38,180 bases of DNA from Pseudomonadota bacterium (GTDB taxonomy: Bacteria > Pseudomonadota > Gammaproteobacteria > Burkholderiales > Burkholderiaceae_C): positions 1 through 38,180 of the forward strand of contig JAIUOM010000028.1 in NCBI GenBank assembly GCA_020161215.1. The letters run 5' to 3'. Each line of letters starts with the position of its first letter. Position 1 is the first letter of the stretch. Positions 7,536 through 15,661 of the stretch are shown here, one piece after another. The translations under genes and the position numbers were made by a program. The notes below the pieces were generated by a model. It was not told the DNA's origin and did not search any database. It saw only the letters and a list, made by a program, of their open reading frames with translations.

Positions 7536-8319
7536 GCGAAGTCTCCGGTTGGGGCACGCGCGGCAACGCCACCCACTGACCGGCCACGGGGTGCACGGTC
7601 ACGCGGTGGTCAAAGGCGGCGCCGAGGGCCTGGTGGGTGATGGGGCTGGCGCAGGGGCCATGGTGGGTGACGTGGCCGGCGCGCACGATGACCAGTTCGT
7701 CGGCCTGCAAGGCCACGCCCAGCTCGTGCAGCACGCTGACCACCAGGCCGCCGGCGGCGGCGTGCGCGCGAGCGATGGCGATCCAGTCGGCCTGGTGCGG
7801 TGGGTCGAGATGCGCCAGGGGTTCGTCCATCAGCAGCACCGGCGCCTGCACGGCCAGGGCGCGTGCCAGCAACACGCGCTGGCGCTCGCCACCCGACAGC
7901 TCGCCCAGGCGGCGCCCGCGCAACTCCCCGGCCTGGGTGGCGTGCAAGGCCTGCTCGACGGCGACGTGGTCGGCCGCACCGGGCGGTGCCAGCCAGGGGC
8001 GGTGCGGCAGGCGGCCGAGCATGGCCACGTCCTCGGTCAGCAAATCGTCGGCCCCGCCTTCGGCCTGGCCCAGCCAGGCCAGTTGCGCGGCGCGCGCACG
8101 CGCCGGCCAGTCGGCCAGCGGGCGGCCTTGCAGCCAGACCTGACCGTCGCCCGGCAGCAGGCCGGCCAGCACGCGCAGCAGGGTCGACTTGCCGGCGCCG
8201 TTGGGGCCGACCACGGCCACCCAGCGGCCCGGCGCCAGGTGCAGCTCGATGGCGTGCAGGATGGGCTGCGCGCCGATGCGTGCGCCCGTCAGGCGGGTGG
8301 CCAGGGCGGCGGTGTTCAT
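7525..8319 (-). CDS. btuD: Corrinoid ABC transporter, ATP-binding protein
   Basis: The 264-residue ATPase has Walker A GPNGAGKST (residues 38-46), signature LSGGERQRV (141-149), Walker B VLLMDEP (161-167) and the switch histidine in SVLHEL. It powers the BtuC permease at the inner membrane. ATG 8319 overlaps the permease stop by 4 bases. FecCD-type ATPases also serve iron-siderophore systems and sequence alone would not separate them; the B12 assignment rests on the riboswitch operon. Confidence 0.9.
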   Translation of the reverse strand: MNTAALATRLTGARIGAQPILHAIELHLAPGRWVAVVGPNGAGKSTLLRVLAGLLPGDGQVWLQGRPLADWPARARAAQLAWLGQAEGGADDLLTEDVAMLGRLPHRPWLAPPGAADHVAVEQALHATQAGELRGRRLGELSGGERQRVLLARALAVQAPVLLMDEPLAHLDPPHQADWIAIARAHAAAGGLVVSVLHELGVALQADELVIVRAGHVTHHGPCASPITHQALGAAFDHRVTVHPVAGQWVALPRVPQPETSHAD

Positions 8320-9398
8320 GCGCGCCGCCCCGCGCGCGTGCGCTGGCGCATCAGCCACAGCAGGTACAAGCCGCCCAGCACCGAGGTCAGCACCCCCACC
8401 GGCAGCTCCTGCGGCGCGATGACCAGGCGCGCGGCGATGTCGGCGGCCATCAGGAGCAGCCCGCCGGTCAGGGTGGACAGCAGCACCAGCGGCCCGTGCG
8501 TGCTGCGCGCCAGCCCGCGTGCCAGATGCGGCGCCACCAGGCCGACGAAGCCGATCAGCCCGGTCTGCGCCACCGCCGTGCCGGTGCCCAGCGCCAGCAC
8601 GGCAATCAGCAGCGCGCGCAGCGGCGCCAGCGGCAGGCCCAGGCTGCGCGCGGTGTCCTCGCCCAGGGTCAGCGCGTCCAGCACGCGCGCCAGCAACCAG
8701 GCGGCCAGCAACAGCGGCAGCAGCACCGCCACCATGACGGCACAGGCGCTCCAGCCGACGAAGCCGGTGATGCCCAGGGTAAAGCCCTGCATGGCCTGCA
8801 GCACGTCGGGCTGGGCCAGTTGCACCAGCTCGCGCACGGCGCCCAGCACGTAGCCGACCACCACGCCGGCCAGCAGCAGGCGCAGGGTCTGCTGCACGCC
8901 CTGGGCCAGCACCAGGGTCAGCAGCACGCCGCCCAGCGCGCCGACAAAGGCCGCGCCGGTCAGCCCCAGGCGCGCCAGCGCGGGCGAGGCGGCTTGCGCC
9001 AGCGCCGCGCCGCTGCTGCCCGACACCATGCCGCTGACGCCCAGCGCGGCAAAGGCCAGCGCCACCGCCAGCGCCGCGCCGGAGGCGCTGCCCAGCAAAA
9101 ACGGATCGGCCAGCGGGTTGCGAAACAGCCCCTGCGCCACCGCGCCGGACAGCCCCAGCAGCGCACCGGCCAGCCAGGCGCCCAGGGTGCGCGGCAGGCG
9201 GATGTCCCACACGATCTGCCAGGCCACCGGGTCGTGGCGGGCGTTCAGCACGCTGTCCAGCCCGGTGGAGCCGACGCTGGCGCCCAGCCCCAGGCCGAGC
9301 ACCGCCAGCGCCAGCAGGGCCAGGCCGAGCGCGGTGGCGCGGCCGGGTCCGACCGGCACCGCGGCCAGGGGTGTGGGGGCCAGACCGGTCGAGTTCAC
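8316..9398 (-). CDS. btuC: Corrinoid ABC transporter, FecCD/BtuC-family permease
   Basis: This polytopic permease (360 residues from GTG 9398) has the FecCD family hallmarks WDIRLPRTLGAWLAGALLGLSG (here only in part: RLPRTLGAWLAGALLG), NPLADPFLLGSASGAAL and, near the end, GLIGFVGLVAPHLAR, with about ten hydrophobic spans. I prefer GTG 9398 because it overlaps the btuF stop as GTGA, as at other junctions. A GTG at 9425 would add nine residues and a 31-base overlap. It forms the transmembrane path of the btuFCD importer. Confidence 0.9.
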   Translation of the reverse strand: MNSTGLAPTPLAAVPVGPGRATALGLALLALAVLGLGLGASVGSTGLDSVLNARHDPVAWQIVWDIRLPRTLGAWLAGALLGLSGAVAQGLFRNPLADPFLLGSASGAALAVALAFAALGVSGMVSGSSGAALAQAASPALARLGLTGAAFVGALGGVLLTLVLAQGVQQTLRLLLAGVVVGYVLGAVRELVQLAQPDVLQAMQGFTLGITGFVGWSACAVMVAVLLPLLLAAWLLARVLDALTLGEDTARSLGLPLAPLRALLIAVLALGTGTAVAQTGLIGFVGLVAPHLARGLARSTHGPLVLLSTLTGGLLLMAADIAARLVIAPQELPVGVLTSVLGGLYLLWLMRQRTRAGRRA

Positions 9399-10258
9399 CG
9401 CTTGTCCAGGTGCTGGCGCACGCACTGCACCATCAGGCGCGCGCCCTCCGCGATGCGCGGGCCGGCGCGCACCAGCACGTCGCGCTGCTCGGCGTCGAAG
9501 CCGCAGGTGCGCTGCTCACGCAGGGCGGCCATGCCGGCCCAGCCGGGCCGGCGCGCCATGTCGATCAGGCTGCGCTGGCTGGCCATGATGAGATCGGGCG
9601 CGGCGCGCACCACGTATTCCGGGTTGATGCGCGGAAACGGCCCCTGCTCGGGCCCGATCACGTTGACCAGGCCCAGCCGGTGCATCAGCTCGCCAATGAA
9701 GCTGCCGCGCCCGGCGGCGTGCGGGGCCGGGCTGACTTCGAAGTACACGCGCAGGCCGCGCGCCGACGCCGGCAGCGCGTTGGCGGCGTCGGCCACATCG
9801 GCGTCGATGCGCTGCAGCAGGGCCTCGGCGCCGGCCACGCCAAGCGCACGGCCCAGCGTGACGACGACGCGGCGCACGTCGGCGCCGGTGCGCGGCTCCA
9901 GCTGCAGCACCTTCAGGCCCAGCGCGCGCAGGCGTACGCCGGCGCGCGAGGAGGTGGCCATCAGCACCAGATCGGGTTTCAGCGCGGCAATCGCCTCCAC
10001 GCTCGGGTCCAGGCCGCCGCCGACCTGGGGCAGGCGGCGCACGGCGGCGGGCCAGTTGGAATAGCGGTCCACCGCCACGAGCCGCTCGCAGGCACCCAGC
10101 GCGCAGACGGTTTCGGTCAGCGAGGGCAGCACGCTGACGATGCGCGCCGGCGGCGTGGCAAAGCGGGTGACGTGGCCGGTGTCGTCGGTGATGTCGTAGG
10201 CCTGGGCTGCACAGGCCCAGGCCCAGAGCAGCAGCAGCGCCAGCAGCCGGCGGGTCAT
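9395..10258 (-). CDS. btuF: Periplasmic corrinoid-binding protein of the ABC importer
   Basis: The 287-residue protein begins with a signal peptide (MTRRLLALLLLWAWACAAQA, probable cleavage after residue 20). It then shows the class III binding-protein fold: RIVSVLPSLTETVCALG near residue 40 and the KPDLVLMATS strand near 95. It captures cobalamin or cobinamide in the periplasm and docks to BtuC. ATG 10258 overlaps the cobU stop by 4 bases. Binding specificity is inferred from the operon. Confidence 0.9.
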   Translation of the reverse strand: MTRRLLALLLLWAWACAAQAYDITDDTGHVTRFATPPARIVSVLPSLTETVCALGACERLVAVDRYSNWPAAVRRLPQVGGGLDPSVEAIAALKPDLVLMATSSRAGVRLRALGLKVLQLEPRTGADVRRVVVTLGRALGVAGAEALLQRIDADVADAANALPASARGLRVYFEVSPAPHAAGRGSFIGELMHRLGLVNVIGPEQGPFPRINPEYVVRAAPDLIMASQRSLIDMARRPGWAGMAALREQRTCGFDAEQRDVLVRAGPRIAEGARLMVQCVRQHLDKR

Positions 10259-10842
10259 GGCGCCACCCCCTTCACGGCCAGCGGCTGGCCGGCCACCATC
10301 AGGGTCACGCGCTGGCAGGCAGCAGCCACGGCCTGGTTCAGCACCCCCAATGCATCGACAAAGGCGCGCACCTCGGCGCCGAGCGGGATCACCCCCAGGC
10401 CGATCTCGTTGCCGACCAGCACGATGGGGCCAGGGCAGTTTCGTACCGCTTCAATAAGCATAGCTACCTCGGATTGTTCGGCGCCGACTGACGGCCGATT
10501 TGATACCGAATCTGGGGCAAAAGGCATGCGCAGCTGGGTCAGCCACAGGGTCAGGCAATCGACCACGCGCAGGGTCTCGGCGCCGCCGCTTTCAACGATC
10601 GCAGTGGCCAGATCGTGCGGCGCCTCTCGCGTCGTCAGGCCGGGCACGCGCTCGGCCCGCTCGCGCTGGTGGCGGGCGATGCGCGCGCGCATCTCGGCGT
10701 CGTGCGCCTGGGCGGTGGCGATCAGCACCGCGCGCTGCGTGGGCGCCTGCGCCAGCCAGGCGGAGGCCAGGCTTTCGGCGCGGCGCGACTTGCCGCTCTT
10801 CTGGCCGCCCAGGATGAATTCGCTGCGTGCCACCGTCAGCAT
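10255..10842 (-). CDS. cobU: Adenosylcobinamide kinase / adenosylcobinamide-phosphate guanylyltransferase
   Basis: This bifunctional 195-residue enzyme phosphorylates adenosylcobinamide and then adds GMP. The P-loop GGQKSGKS is at residues 12-19, VVDCLTLWLTQL near 93-104 and VLVGNEIGLGVIP near 141-153. Length is slightly above the usual 170-190. Residues about 112-134, in a linker that varies in the family, are encoded by DNA that matches repeat R4, including unusual AT-ending codons (CTT ATT). The following AMLIEAVRNCPG still resembles the helix in Salmonella CobU, so function may be kept. ATG 10842 overlaps the stop of the upstream gene by 7 bases. Confidence 0.93.
   Translation of the reverse strand: MLTVARSEFILGGQKSGKSRRAESLASAWLAQAPTQRAVLIATAQAHDAEMRARIARHQRERAERVPGLTTREAPHDLATAIVESGGAETLRVVDCLTLWLTQLRMPFAPDSVSNRPSVGAEQSEVAMLIEAVRNCPGPIVLVGNEIGLGVIPLGAEVRAFVDALGVLNQAVAAACQRVTLMVAGQPLAVKGVAP
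10443..10509 (-). repeat. AT-rich dispersed repeat, copy R4 (inside cobU)
   Basis: On the minus strand GGCCGT, then GTCGGCG (10488-10482), then after 15 bases TAGCTATG (10466-10459). Aligned without gaps to copy R6, about 30 of 50 bases agree by hand count. It lies wholly within the cobU coding sequence and in an open frame. Confidence 0.65.
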
Positions 10843-11735
10843 GCGGGGGCTCCGCCCGGCCGGTTCATCCAGTCCATCATGATGCGGTGCAGTTGCGCCA
10901 CGCCGTCCGTCAGCGCGGCCGGGCCGGGCTGCAGGATGTCGGCGGACTTGATCTCGAACAGCTGGCCATCGCGCACCGCCGGCACGTCCTGCCAGCCGGG
11001 GCGGGCGGCGACTTGCTCGGGGCGGAATTTCTTGCCGCACCAGGAGCCGATGACGATGTCGGGCGCGCGCCGCACCGTCTCCAGCGGGTCGGCGATGATG
11101 CGGTTCTTTCCCAGCGACTGGCACGCCAGCTCGGGGTAGATGTCCTCGCCACCGGCCAGCCCGACCAGCTCGGACACCCACTGGATGCCGCTGATGCCGG
11201 GCTCGTCCCATTCCTCGAAATACACCCGCGGGCGCCGCTGCCCCTGAGCCACACGGGCCTGCACGGCTTGCTGCATCTGCCCAAGGCGCTCCTGGTACTC
11301 AAGCAACAGGCGCTCGCCCGCCTCGGCGGCATCGGCGATGGCGGCGACCTGGCGCAGCATCTCCAGGATTTGCGCCACGCTGCGCTGGTTGAACACCGTC
11401 ACCTGCACGCCGGCACGGATCAACTGGGCGGCGATGTCGGCCTGCAGGTCGGAAAAGCCGAACACGCAGTCGGGCTCGAGCGCCAGGATCTTGTCGATCT
11501 TGGCGCTCAGAAAGGCGCTGACGCGGGGCTTTTCGGCGCGCGCACGGCGCGGGCGCACGGTGTAACCGCTGATGCCGGCAATGCGCTGCTCCTGCCCCAG
11601 CAGGTACAGCCACTCGGTGGTTTCCTCGGTCAGGCAGACGATGCGCTGCGGGCCGTGTGCGATCACTTCGCGGGATCGTCCGGATGCTTCAGTATTCATA
11701 GCGCAACAGGGAATACAGGCGCCGACATATGACAT
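10836..11735 (-). CDS. BtuF-like cobalamin-binding protein without signal peptide
   Basis: The 299-residue protein is related to class III periplasmic binding proteins: PQRIVCLTEETTEWLYLLG near residue 29, EPDCVFGFSDLQADIA near 92 and APDIVIGSWCGKKF near 228. Unlike btuF in this operon it has no N-terminal hydrophobic leader from either start, so it is probably cytoplasmic. Its function is not known to me; a corrinoid-handling role is inferred from its place between cobB and cobU. The first ATG (11735) and an in-frame ATG at 11699 both lie in repeat R5, and neither has a visible Shine-Dalgarno. The native protein probably begins near MNTEASGRSREVIAHG, and residues 1-12 would then be repeat-derived. 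Confidence 0.8.
   Translation of the reverse strand: MSYVGACIPCCAMNTEASGRSREVIAHGPQRIVCLTEETTEWLYLLGQEQRIAGISGYTVRPRRARAEKPRVSAFLSAKIDKILALEPDCVFGFSDLQADIAAQLIRAGVQVTVFNQRSVAQILEMLRQVAAIADAAEAGERLLLEYQERLGQMQQAVQARVAQGQRRPRVYFEEWDEPGISGIQWVSELVGLAGGEDIYPELACQSLGKNRIIADPLETVRRAPDIVIGSWCGKKFRPEQVAARPGWQDVPAVRDGQLFEIKSADILQPGPAALTDGVAQLHRIMMDWMNRPGGAPAC
11690..11735 (-). repeat. AT-rich dispersed repeat, copy R5 (cobB/BtuF-like junction)
   Basis: On the minus strand ATGTCGGCG is followed by the usual 15-base interval and a degenerate second box GCGCTATG (11704-11697), then AATACTGAAGC. It overlaps both candidate start codons of the downstream gene. Confidence 0.6.
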
Positions 11736-11741
11736 GTTTTG

Positions 11742-13136
11742 TCATGATATCGCCGCCGTCGGCAGGAACAGCTGGGCGGTGGCCTCGGGGCTGGAGGCAA
11801 ACCAGGCGTGGAAATAGCTGGCGCGCAGCGTGCCGACCGGCCCGGCGGCGTACACCGCCTCGCCCCTGCGGCCCGCGCTGCCGGCGGCCGGCTCGGTGTG
11901 GGCCGTGGGGGCCAGCGGGGTGTCGGCCACCGAATAGTGAAAGGTGTGGCCGCGCAGCGGCGCCACATCGGCCGCCAGGCGCCACTGCTGCATGCCCAGG
12001 CCCCCCAGGCGCGCCTGCATGCGCACCCGACCCGGCAGCAGGCCCCACAGGGCGTGGCTGGCGCCGTCGGCGTCCACCAGTTCGTCGAACAGCGCCATCA
12101 TGCCGCCGCATTCGGCCCACACCGGGCGCTTGGCCTGCACGTGGGCGTGCAGCTGCTCGCGCAGCCCGGCGTGCGCGGCCAGGGCGGCGGCGTGCAGCTC
12201 GGGGTAGCCACCGGGCAGCCAGAGCGCGTCGCAGTCCGGCAGCGGCTCGCCCGCCAGGGGCGAGAAAAACGCCAGCTGCGCGCCCAGTGCCTGCAGCACC
12301 TGGACGTTGGCGGGGTAGATGAAGGCAAAGGCCGCGTCGCGCGCCACGGCGATGCGGTGGCCGGCCAGCCGCTGGGGCAGCGGCTCGGCCCCAGCAGGCA
12401 GGGCAGTGGGCGCAAAAGCCACCGACCAGCGCGCCCGCCAGTCGGCCAGGCCGAATTGGCCAAGCGGGGTGGCCGCCAGCAGGTCGGCGGCGGCGTCCAG
12501 GCGCGCCAGGGCGTCGGCCGGTGCCAGTTCGTGCGCCGCCGTCAGGCCCAGGTGCCGCTCGGGCAGGTGCAGGGCCGGGCTGCGCGGCAGATGCCCGAGC
12601 CAGTCGGAGGCCGGTCGCACGGCCGATTGCAGCAGCGCGGCGTGCCCGTCGCTGGCCACGCCATTGGCCAGTACCCCGGCCCAGGGCAAGTCTGGCTCAC
12701 CTTCATCCCGATAGTGCTTGAGGCCATGCGCGATGGCGCCCAGGGTCTGGGCCATGGCGCCGGCCTGGACCACGGCCAGCACCGGCAGGCCGAGGCGGCG
12801 CGCCAGGTCGGCGGGGCTGGGCGTGCCGTCGTGCAGGCCCATCACGCCCTCGACCAGCAGCAGGTCGGCGTCCTGGGCAGCGGCGTGCAGGCGCGCGCGC
12901 GCATCGGCTTCGCCGGTCATCCACAGGTCGACGTTGTCCACCGGCGCGCCGCTGGCCAGTTGCAGCCAGAACGGGTCGAGAAAGTCCGGCCCGCACTTGA
13001 ACACCCGCACCCGCCAGCCGCGCCGCACCGCCAGCCGCGCCAGCGCGGCGCAGACGGTGGTCTTGCCCTGCCCCGACGCCGGGGCCGCCACCAGCAGCGC
13101 CGGGCAGAGCACGGGGGTCTGGGCGCTGGCGTTCAC
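11742..13136 (-). CDS. cobB: Cobyrinate a,c-diamide synthase
   Basis: The 464-residue glutamine amidotransferase amidates the a and c side chains of cobyrinate. The N-terminal ATPase P-loop is APASGQGKTT (about residues 18-27), followed by VFKCGPDFLDP. LLVEGVMGLHDG lies in the middle of the synthetase domain. The C-terminal amidotransferase domain has its nucleophile in ECGGMM (Cys about 343) and a late histidine in SYFHAWF (about 443). GTG 13136 is chosen because it overlaps the btuB stop as GTGA. Length fits the family. CobB acts before CobQ; its presence implies that the cell makes or receives cobyrinate. Confidence 0.94.
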   Translation of the reverse strand: MNASAQTPVLCPALLVAAPASGQGKTTVCAALARLAVRRGWRVRVFKCGPDFLDPFWLQLASGAPVDNVDLWMTGEADARARLHAAAQDADLLLVEGVMGLHDGTPSPADLARRLGLPVLAVVQAGAMAQTLGAIAHGLKHYRDEGEPDLPWAGVLANGVASDGHAALLQSAVRPASDWLGHLPRSPALHLPERHLGLTAAHELAPADALARLDAAADLLAATPLGQFGLADWRARWSVAFAPTALPAGAEPLPQRLAGHRIAVARDAAFAFIYPANVQVLQALGAQLAFFSPLAGEPLPDCDALWLPGGYPELHAAALAAHAGLREQLHAHVQAKRPVWAECGGMMALFDELVDADGASHALWGLLPGRVRMQARLGGLGMQQWRLAADVAPLRGHTFHYSVADTPLAPTAHTEPAAGSAGRRGEAVYAAGPVGTLRASYFHAWFASSPEATAQLFLPTAAIS

Positions 13137-14968
13137 CGCTGCGGCGTCCAGCGCAGGCCGAGGTAGAACGTGCGGCCCGGCGTGGCGTAGCTGCGTGCCA
13201 GTTGATAGTCGCGGTCGGCCAGGTTGTCCAGGCGCGCCAGCAGCTGCCATTCGCGCGCGATGGTGGTGCTGGCGTACAGGTTGACCACGCCGTAGCCCGG
13301 CAGTTGCTTGGTATTGGCCGCATCGTCGAAGCGGTGGCTGACGGCCTGCCATTCGGCGCCCAGGGTCCAGCCGGCCACGCGGGTGTCGGCATTGAGCTTC
13401 AGGATGCGCTTGGCTCGCCGGGCCAGTTGCTTGTCGGTGATGTCGTCCTTGGGGTCCTGCAGATCCAGCGAGCCGCCCAGGTTGATGCCGGCCAGCCGGT
13501 GGCCACCGGAAATGGTCACCCCGCGCAGCACGGCGCGGCCGGTGTTCTCGTAGCAGCCAAAGGTCGAATTGCAGAGCCCCGCGGCGCCGAAGGTGATCAG
13601 GTTCTTGACCCGGTTCTGGTAGGCCACGACGGCAAAGTGGCTCGACTTCTCGGCCCAGTGCAGGCCCAGCTCCAGGTTGCGGCTTTTCTCCGCCGTCAGC
13701 TCGGGGTTGCCGTACTGGGAAAAGCGCTGGTAGAGCGTGGGCACGCGAAACGCCGTGCCAACGGCACCGGTGACGCGCCAGCCGGGCGCAAAGCCGTAGC
13801 CGTAGGCCGCGCCACCGGTGGTCTGGCCGCCGAACTCGCTGTCGCGGTCGTGCCGCACATTCAACTGCAGCGTGTGCGCGCCGTGCGTGTAGCCGTAGCC
13901 CAGCGCCAGCGCGTTCTGGTGCCGGCCCTGGTCGATGGGGGCGTTGCGCAGCTTGTCCTCGCGCCGCTCCAGCGCGGCGGTGAGCAGGTGGTCGCCCTGG
14001 CGCCACTCGTTCTGGAACAAATAGTTGCGCAGCGTGGTGCGCGTCATGTACGGCGACGGCGTGGTCTCGTAGCGCTGCTGCGATTCGCTGACCGACAGGC
14101 GGGTGCTGTAGTTGGGCGTCCACTTGGCGTTCCAGGCCGCGCCCAAGGTGTTCAGGCGGCTGTCGGACATGTCGTGCAGATTGGGGGTGAAGCCGTCGTA
14201 GCCGGAGCGAATGCTGGTGTGGGTGCCGCTCAGCTCCAGGCGGTGTTCCTTGTTCAGCTGCCAGCCCAGGCGGCCGCTGGCGGCGGTCTGGCGGTAACCG
14301 TCGCGGTCCGGGTTGCCCACCCCGGGGCGGGTGTTGAAGCCGCGGCTGGTGTCGCGCTCCAGGCCCAGGGCGTAGTCGACGTCGCCTTGCTTGCCGGCAA
14401 AGCCGGCTTCCAGACGACCGCTGTGGTGCGAGCCAACGCCCACACCGACATAGGGGCTGAACGGGCCGTCGCCCTTGCGGGTGAAGATCTGCACCACACC
14501 GGCGATGGCGTCGGAGCCGTAGACGGCGGCGGCGGGGCCACGCACGATCTCGATGCGCTCGACCTGGCCGAGGGCAATGGCCTCCCAGGGCGCGCCGCCG
14601 GTGGACTGGGTGTCGACCCGGATGCCGTCGATGTAGACGGCGGTGAAACGGTTCTCGGCCCCGCGCATGAACAGGCTGGTGGTGGCGCCGGGGCCGCCGT
14701 TGCGCGACAGCTCCAGGCCGGGTTGGCGCTGCAGCAGATCGGCGATGGTGACGGCGCCGCTTTGCTCGATCTGAGTGCGATCGAGCAAGGTGACGTCGGC
14801 CAACACGTCGGTCAGCGGCTGCGCCACGCGGGTGGCTGTGACCACGGTATCGGGTAGGTTGGGGGCACTGAGCTGGGCCACGGTCTGGGCCAAGGCAGGC
14901 GTGGCCAGCAGGCACGACAAAGCACACGGCAGGGCGGCAGGCCGGAACGGAAGGGAAGCAATGGACAT
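13133..14968 (-). CDS. btuB: TonB-dependent outer-membrane cobalamin receptor
   Basis: The 611-residue receptor has a signal peptide ending ATPALAQ (about residue 28), a TonB box DTVVTATR (40-47), a plug domain with the RQPGLELSRNGGPGATTSLF region and VYIDGIRVD, then a long beta-barrel ending in an aromatic-rich strand (TFYLGLRW). It imports corrinoids across the outer membrane using TonB energy and feeds the btuFCD system of the same operon. It is the first gene after the cobalamin riboswitch. ATG 14968 gives a proper signal peptide but has no strong Shine-Dalgarno; a GTG at 14980 is an alternative. Codon and motif content agree with a B12 rather than siderophore receptor. Confidence 0.93.
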   Translation of the reverse strand: MSIASLPFRPAALPCALSCLLATPALAQTVAQLSAPNLPDTVVTATRVAQPLTDVLADVTLLDRTQIEQSGAVTIADLLQRQPGLELSRNGGPGATTSLFMRGAENRFTAVYIDGIRVDTQSTGGAPWEAIALGQVERIEIVRGPAAAVYGSDAIAGVVQIFTRKGDGPFSPYVGVGVGSHHSGRLEAGFAGKQGDVDYALGLERDTSRGFNTRPGVGNPDRDGYRQTAASGRLGWQLNKEHRLELSGTHTSIRSGYDGFTPNLHDMSDSRLNTLGAAWNAKWTPNYSTRLSVSESQQRYETTPSPYMTRTTLRNYLFQNEWRQGDHLLTAALERREDKLRNAPIDQGRHQNALALGYGYTHGAHTLQLNVRHDRDSEFGGQTTGGAAYGYGFAPGWRVTGAVGTAFRVPTLYQRFSQYGNPELTAEKSRNLELGLHWAEKSSHFAVVAYQNRVKNLITFGAAGLCNSTFGCYENTGRAVLRGVTISGGHRLAGINLGGSLDLQDPKDDITDKQLARRAKRILKLNADTRVAGWTLGAEWQAVSHRFDDAANTKQLPGYGVVNLYASTTIAREWQLLARLDNLADRDYQLARSYATPGRTFYLGLRWTPQR

Positions 14969-15084
14969 GGGAGAGCACACACGGATGACACGCCCCGACC
15001 GGCTCCCCGCCAGCGTATGGGGCAACATGACTGCCCAGCTTGCCGCAGCGCGCCTAGGCGCGAGCGGACCGCCGGGCGGTCGCC

Positions 15085-15292
15085 TCGTTGGCCGGTATCC
15101 GGGCTGGCGGAGGTCGCTCCGGGGGCCTCGCCTTCCCGGCGTCGCACAAAGCGCGCGCCAGTGGCGGTGTGAGGCTGGAGCCGGCACCCGAATGACAAGC
15201 ATCCAGGCACCATCCGCTTACCGTTGCGGGGGCAGCGCAGGTTAGGCCGTGGACCGTGGCGGTCCGCAGGCCCCCCTGCTTCCCGTTGAACT
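15085..15292 (-). promoter_or_regulatory. Cobalamin riboswitch
   Basis: The leader of btuB contains, in transcript order, AACGGGAAGCAGGG (15287-15274), CTGCGCTGCCCCCGCAACGG (15240-15221), ACCGCCACTGG (around 15168-15158), a CGGGAAGGCGAGGCC element (15138-15124) and the B12 box CCAGCCCGGATACCGGCC (15107-15090). These are the conserved blocks of the adenosylcobalamin aptamer. An inverted repeat (GGACCGCCGGGCGGTC, around 15066-15081) lies between aptamer and start codon and could be part of the switch. No T-run follows it, which points to control of translation or Rho-dependent ending rather than an intrinsic terminator. High B12 should lower expression of the operon. Confidence 0.96.
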
Positions 15293-15333
15293 GCGGCCGC
15301 GAGAATCGCGGCGCGCGAGCACCAACGCGGTCC

Positions 15334-15375
15334 ATTGTACGGCCCCTGCGGGCGCACCCGGCCTACCCCTACAAT
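15334..15375. promoter_or_regulatory. Probable divergent promoter region (btuB and zapB-like gene)
   Basis: TACAAT occurs on the minus strand at 15339-15334, about 40 bases before the riboswitch, and on the plus strand at 15370-15375, about 29 bases before the zapB-like start. Both are good -10 hexamers at suitable distances. I see no convincing -35 element for either. Confidence 0.45.
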
Positions 15376-15403
15376 CGAGCCGCCCGCCTCCGAAGCCGCC
15401 GCC

Positions 15404-15661
15404 ATGACGAATCCGCCCCTGATCGAACAAATCGCCGAGCGCGTGGAGCGGCTGCTCGTGCGCCACGAGGAACTGCGCCGCACCAACGAATTGCTCTCGC
15501 AGCAGGTGCAGGCGCTCACGCACGAGCGCGACAACCTGAAGTCGCGGCTGATGGCGGCGCGCGCGCGGGTCGACTCGCTGATCGACCGGCTGCCCGGTGT
15601 CGGTGCGCAAGCGCCCACCCCCGAGACCGACACCGACCCGGCCAAGGAGCGCGCCCAGTGA
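15404..15661 (+). CDS. ZapB-like small coiled-coil protein (TIGR02449/DUF904-like)
   Basis: The 85-residue protein is almost wholly charged heptad-type helix from IEQIAERVERLLVRHEELRR through LSQQVQALTHERDNLKSRL, and then a short Pro/Thr tail. Small coiled-coil proteins of this kind lie just upstream of zapA in many proteobacteria and are thought to assist FtsZ-ring organisation, like ZapB; that role is inferred here. ATG 15404 follows shortly after a TACAAT -10 element. An upstream ATG at 15335 would overlap the promoter and is not used. The stop overlaps the GTG of zapA as GTGA. Confidence 0.85.
   Translation: MTNPPLIEQIAERVERLLVRHEELRRTNELLSQQVQALTHERDNLKSRLMAARARVDSLIDRLPGVGAQAPTPETDTDPAKERAQ

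Noticed and set aside
13133-14978. Long minus-strand frame reading from btuB into cobB in another phase
   Set aside because: Only the cobB part (from GTG 13136) gives a real protein family; the upstream part is a shadow of btuB.
15060-15082. Intrinsic terminator after the riboswitch
   Set aside because: An inverted repeat exists but no T-run follows it on the minus strand, so I treat it as part of the switch at most.
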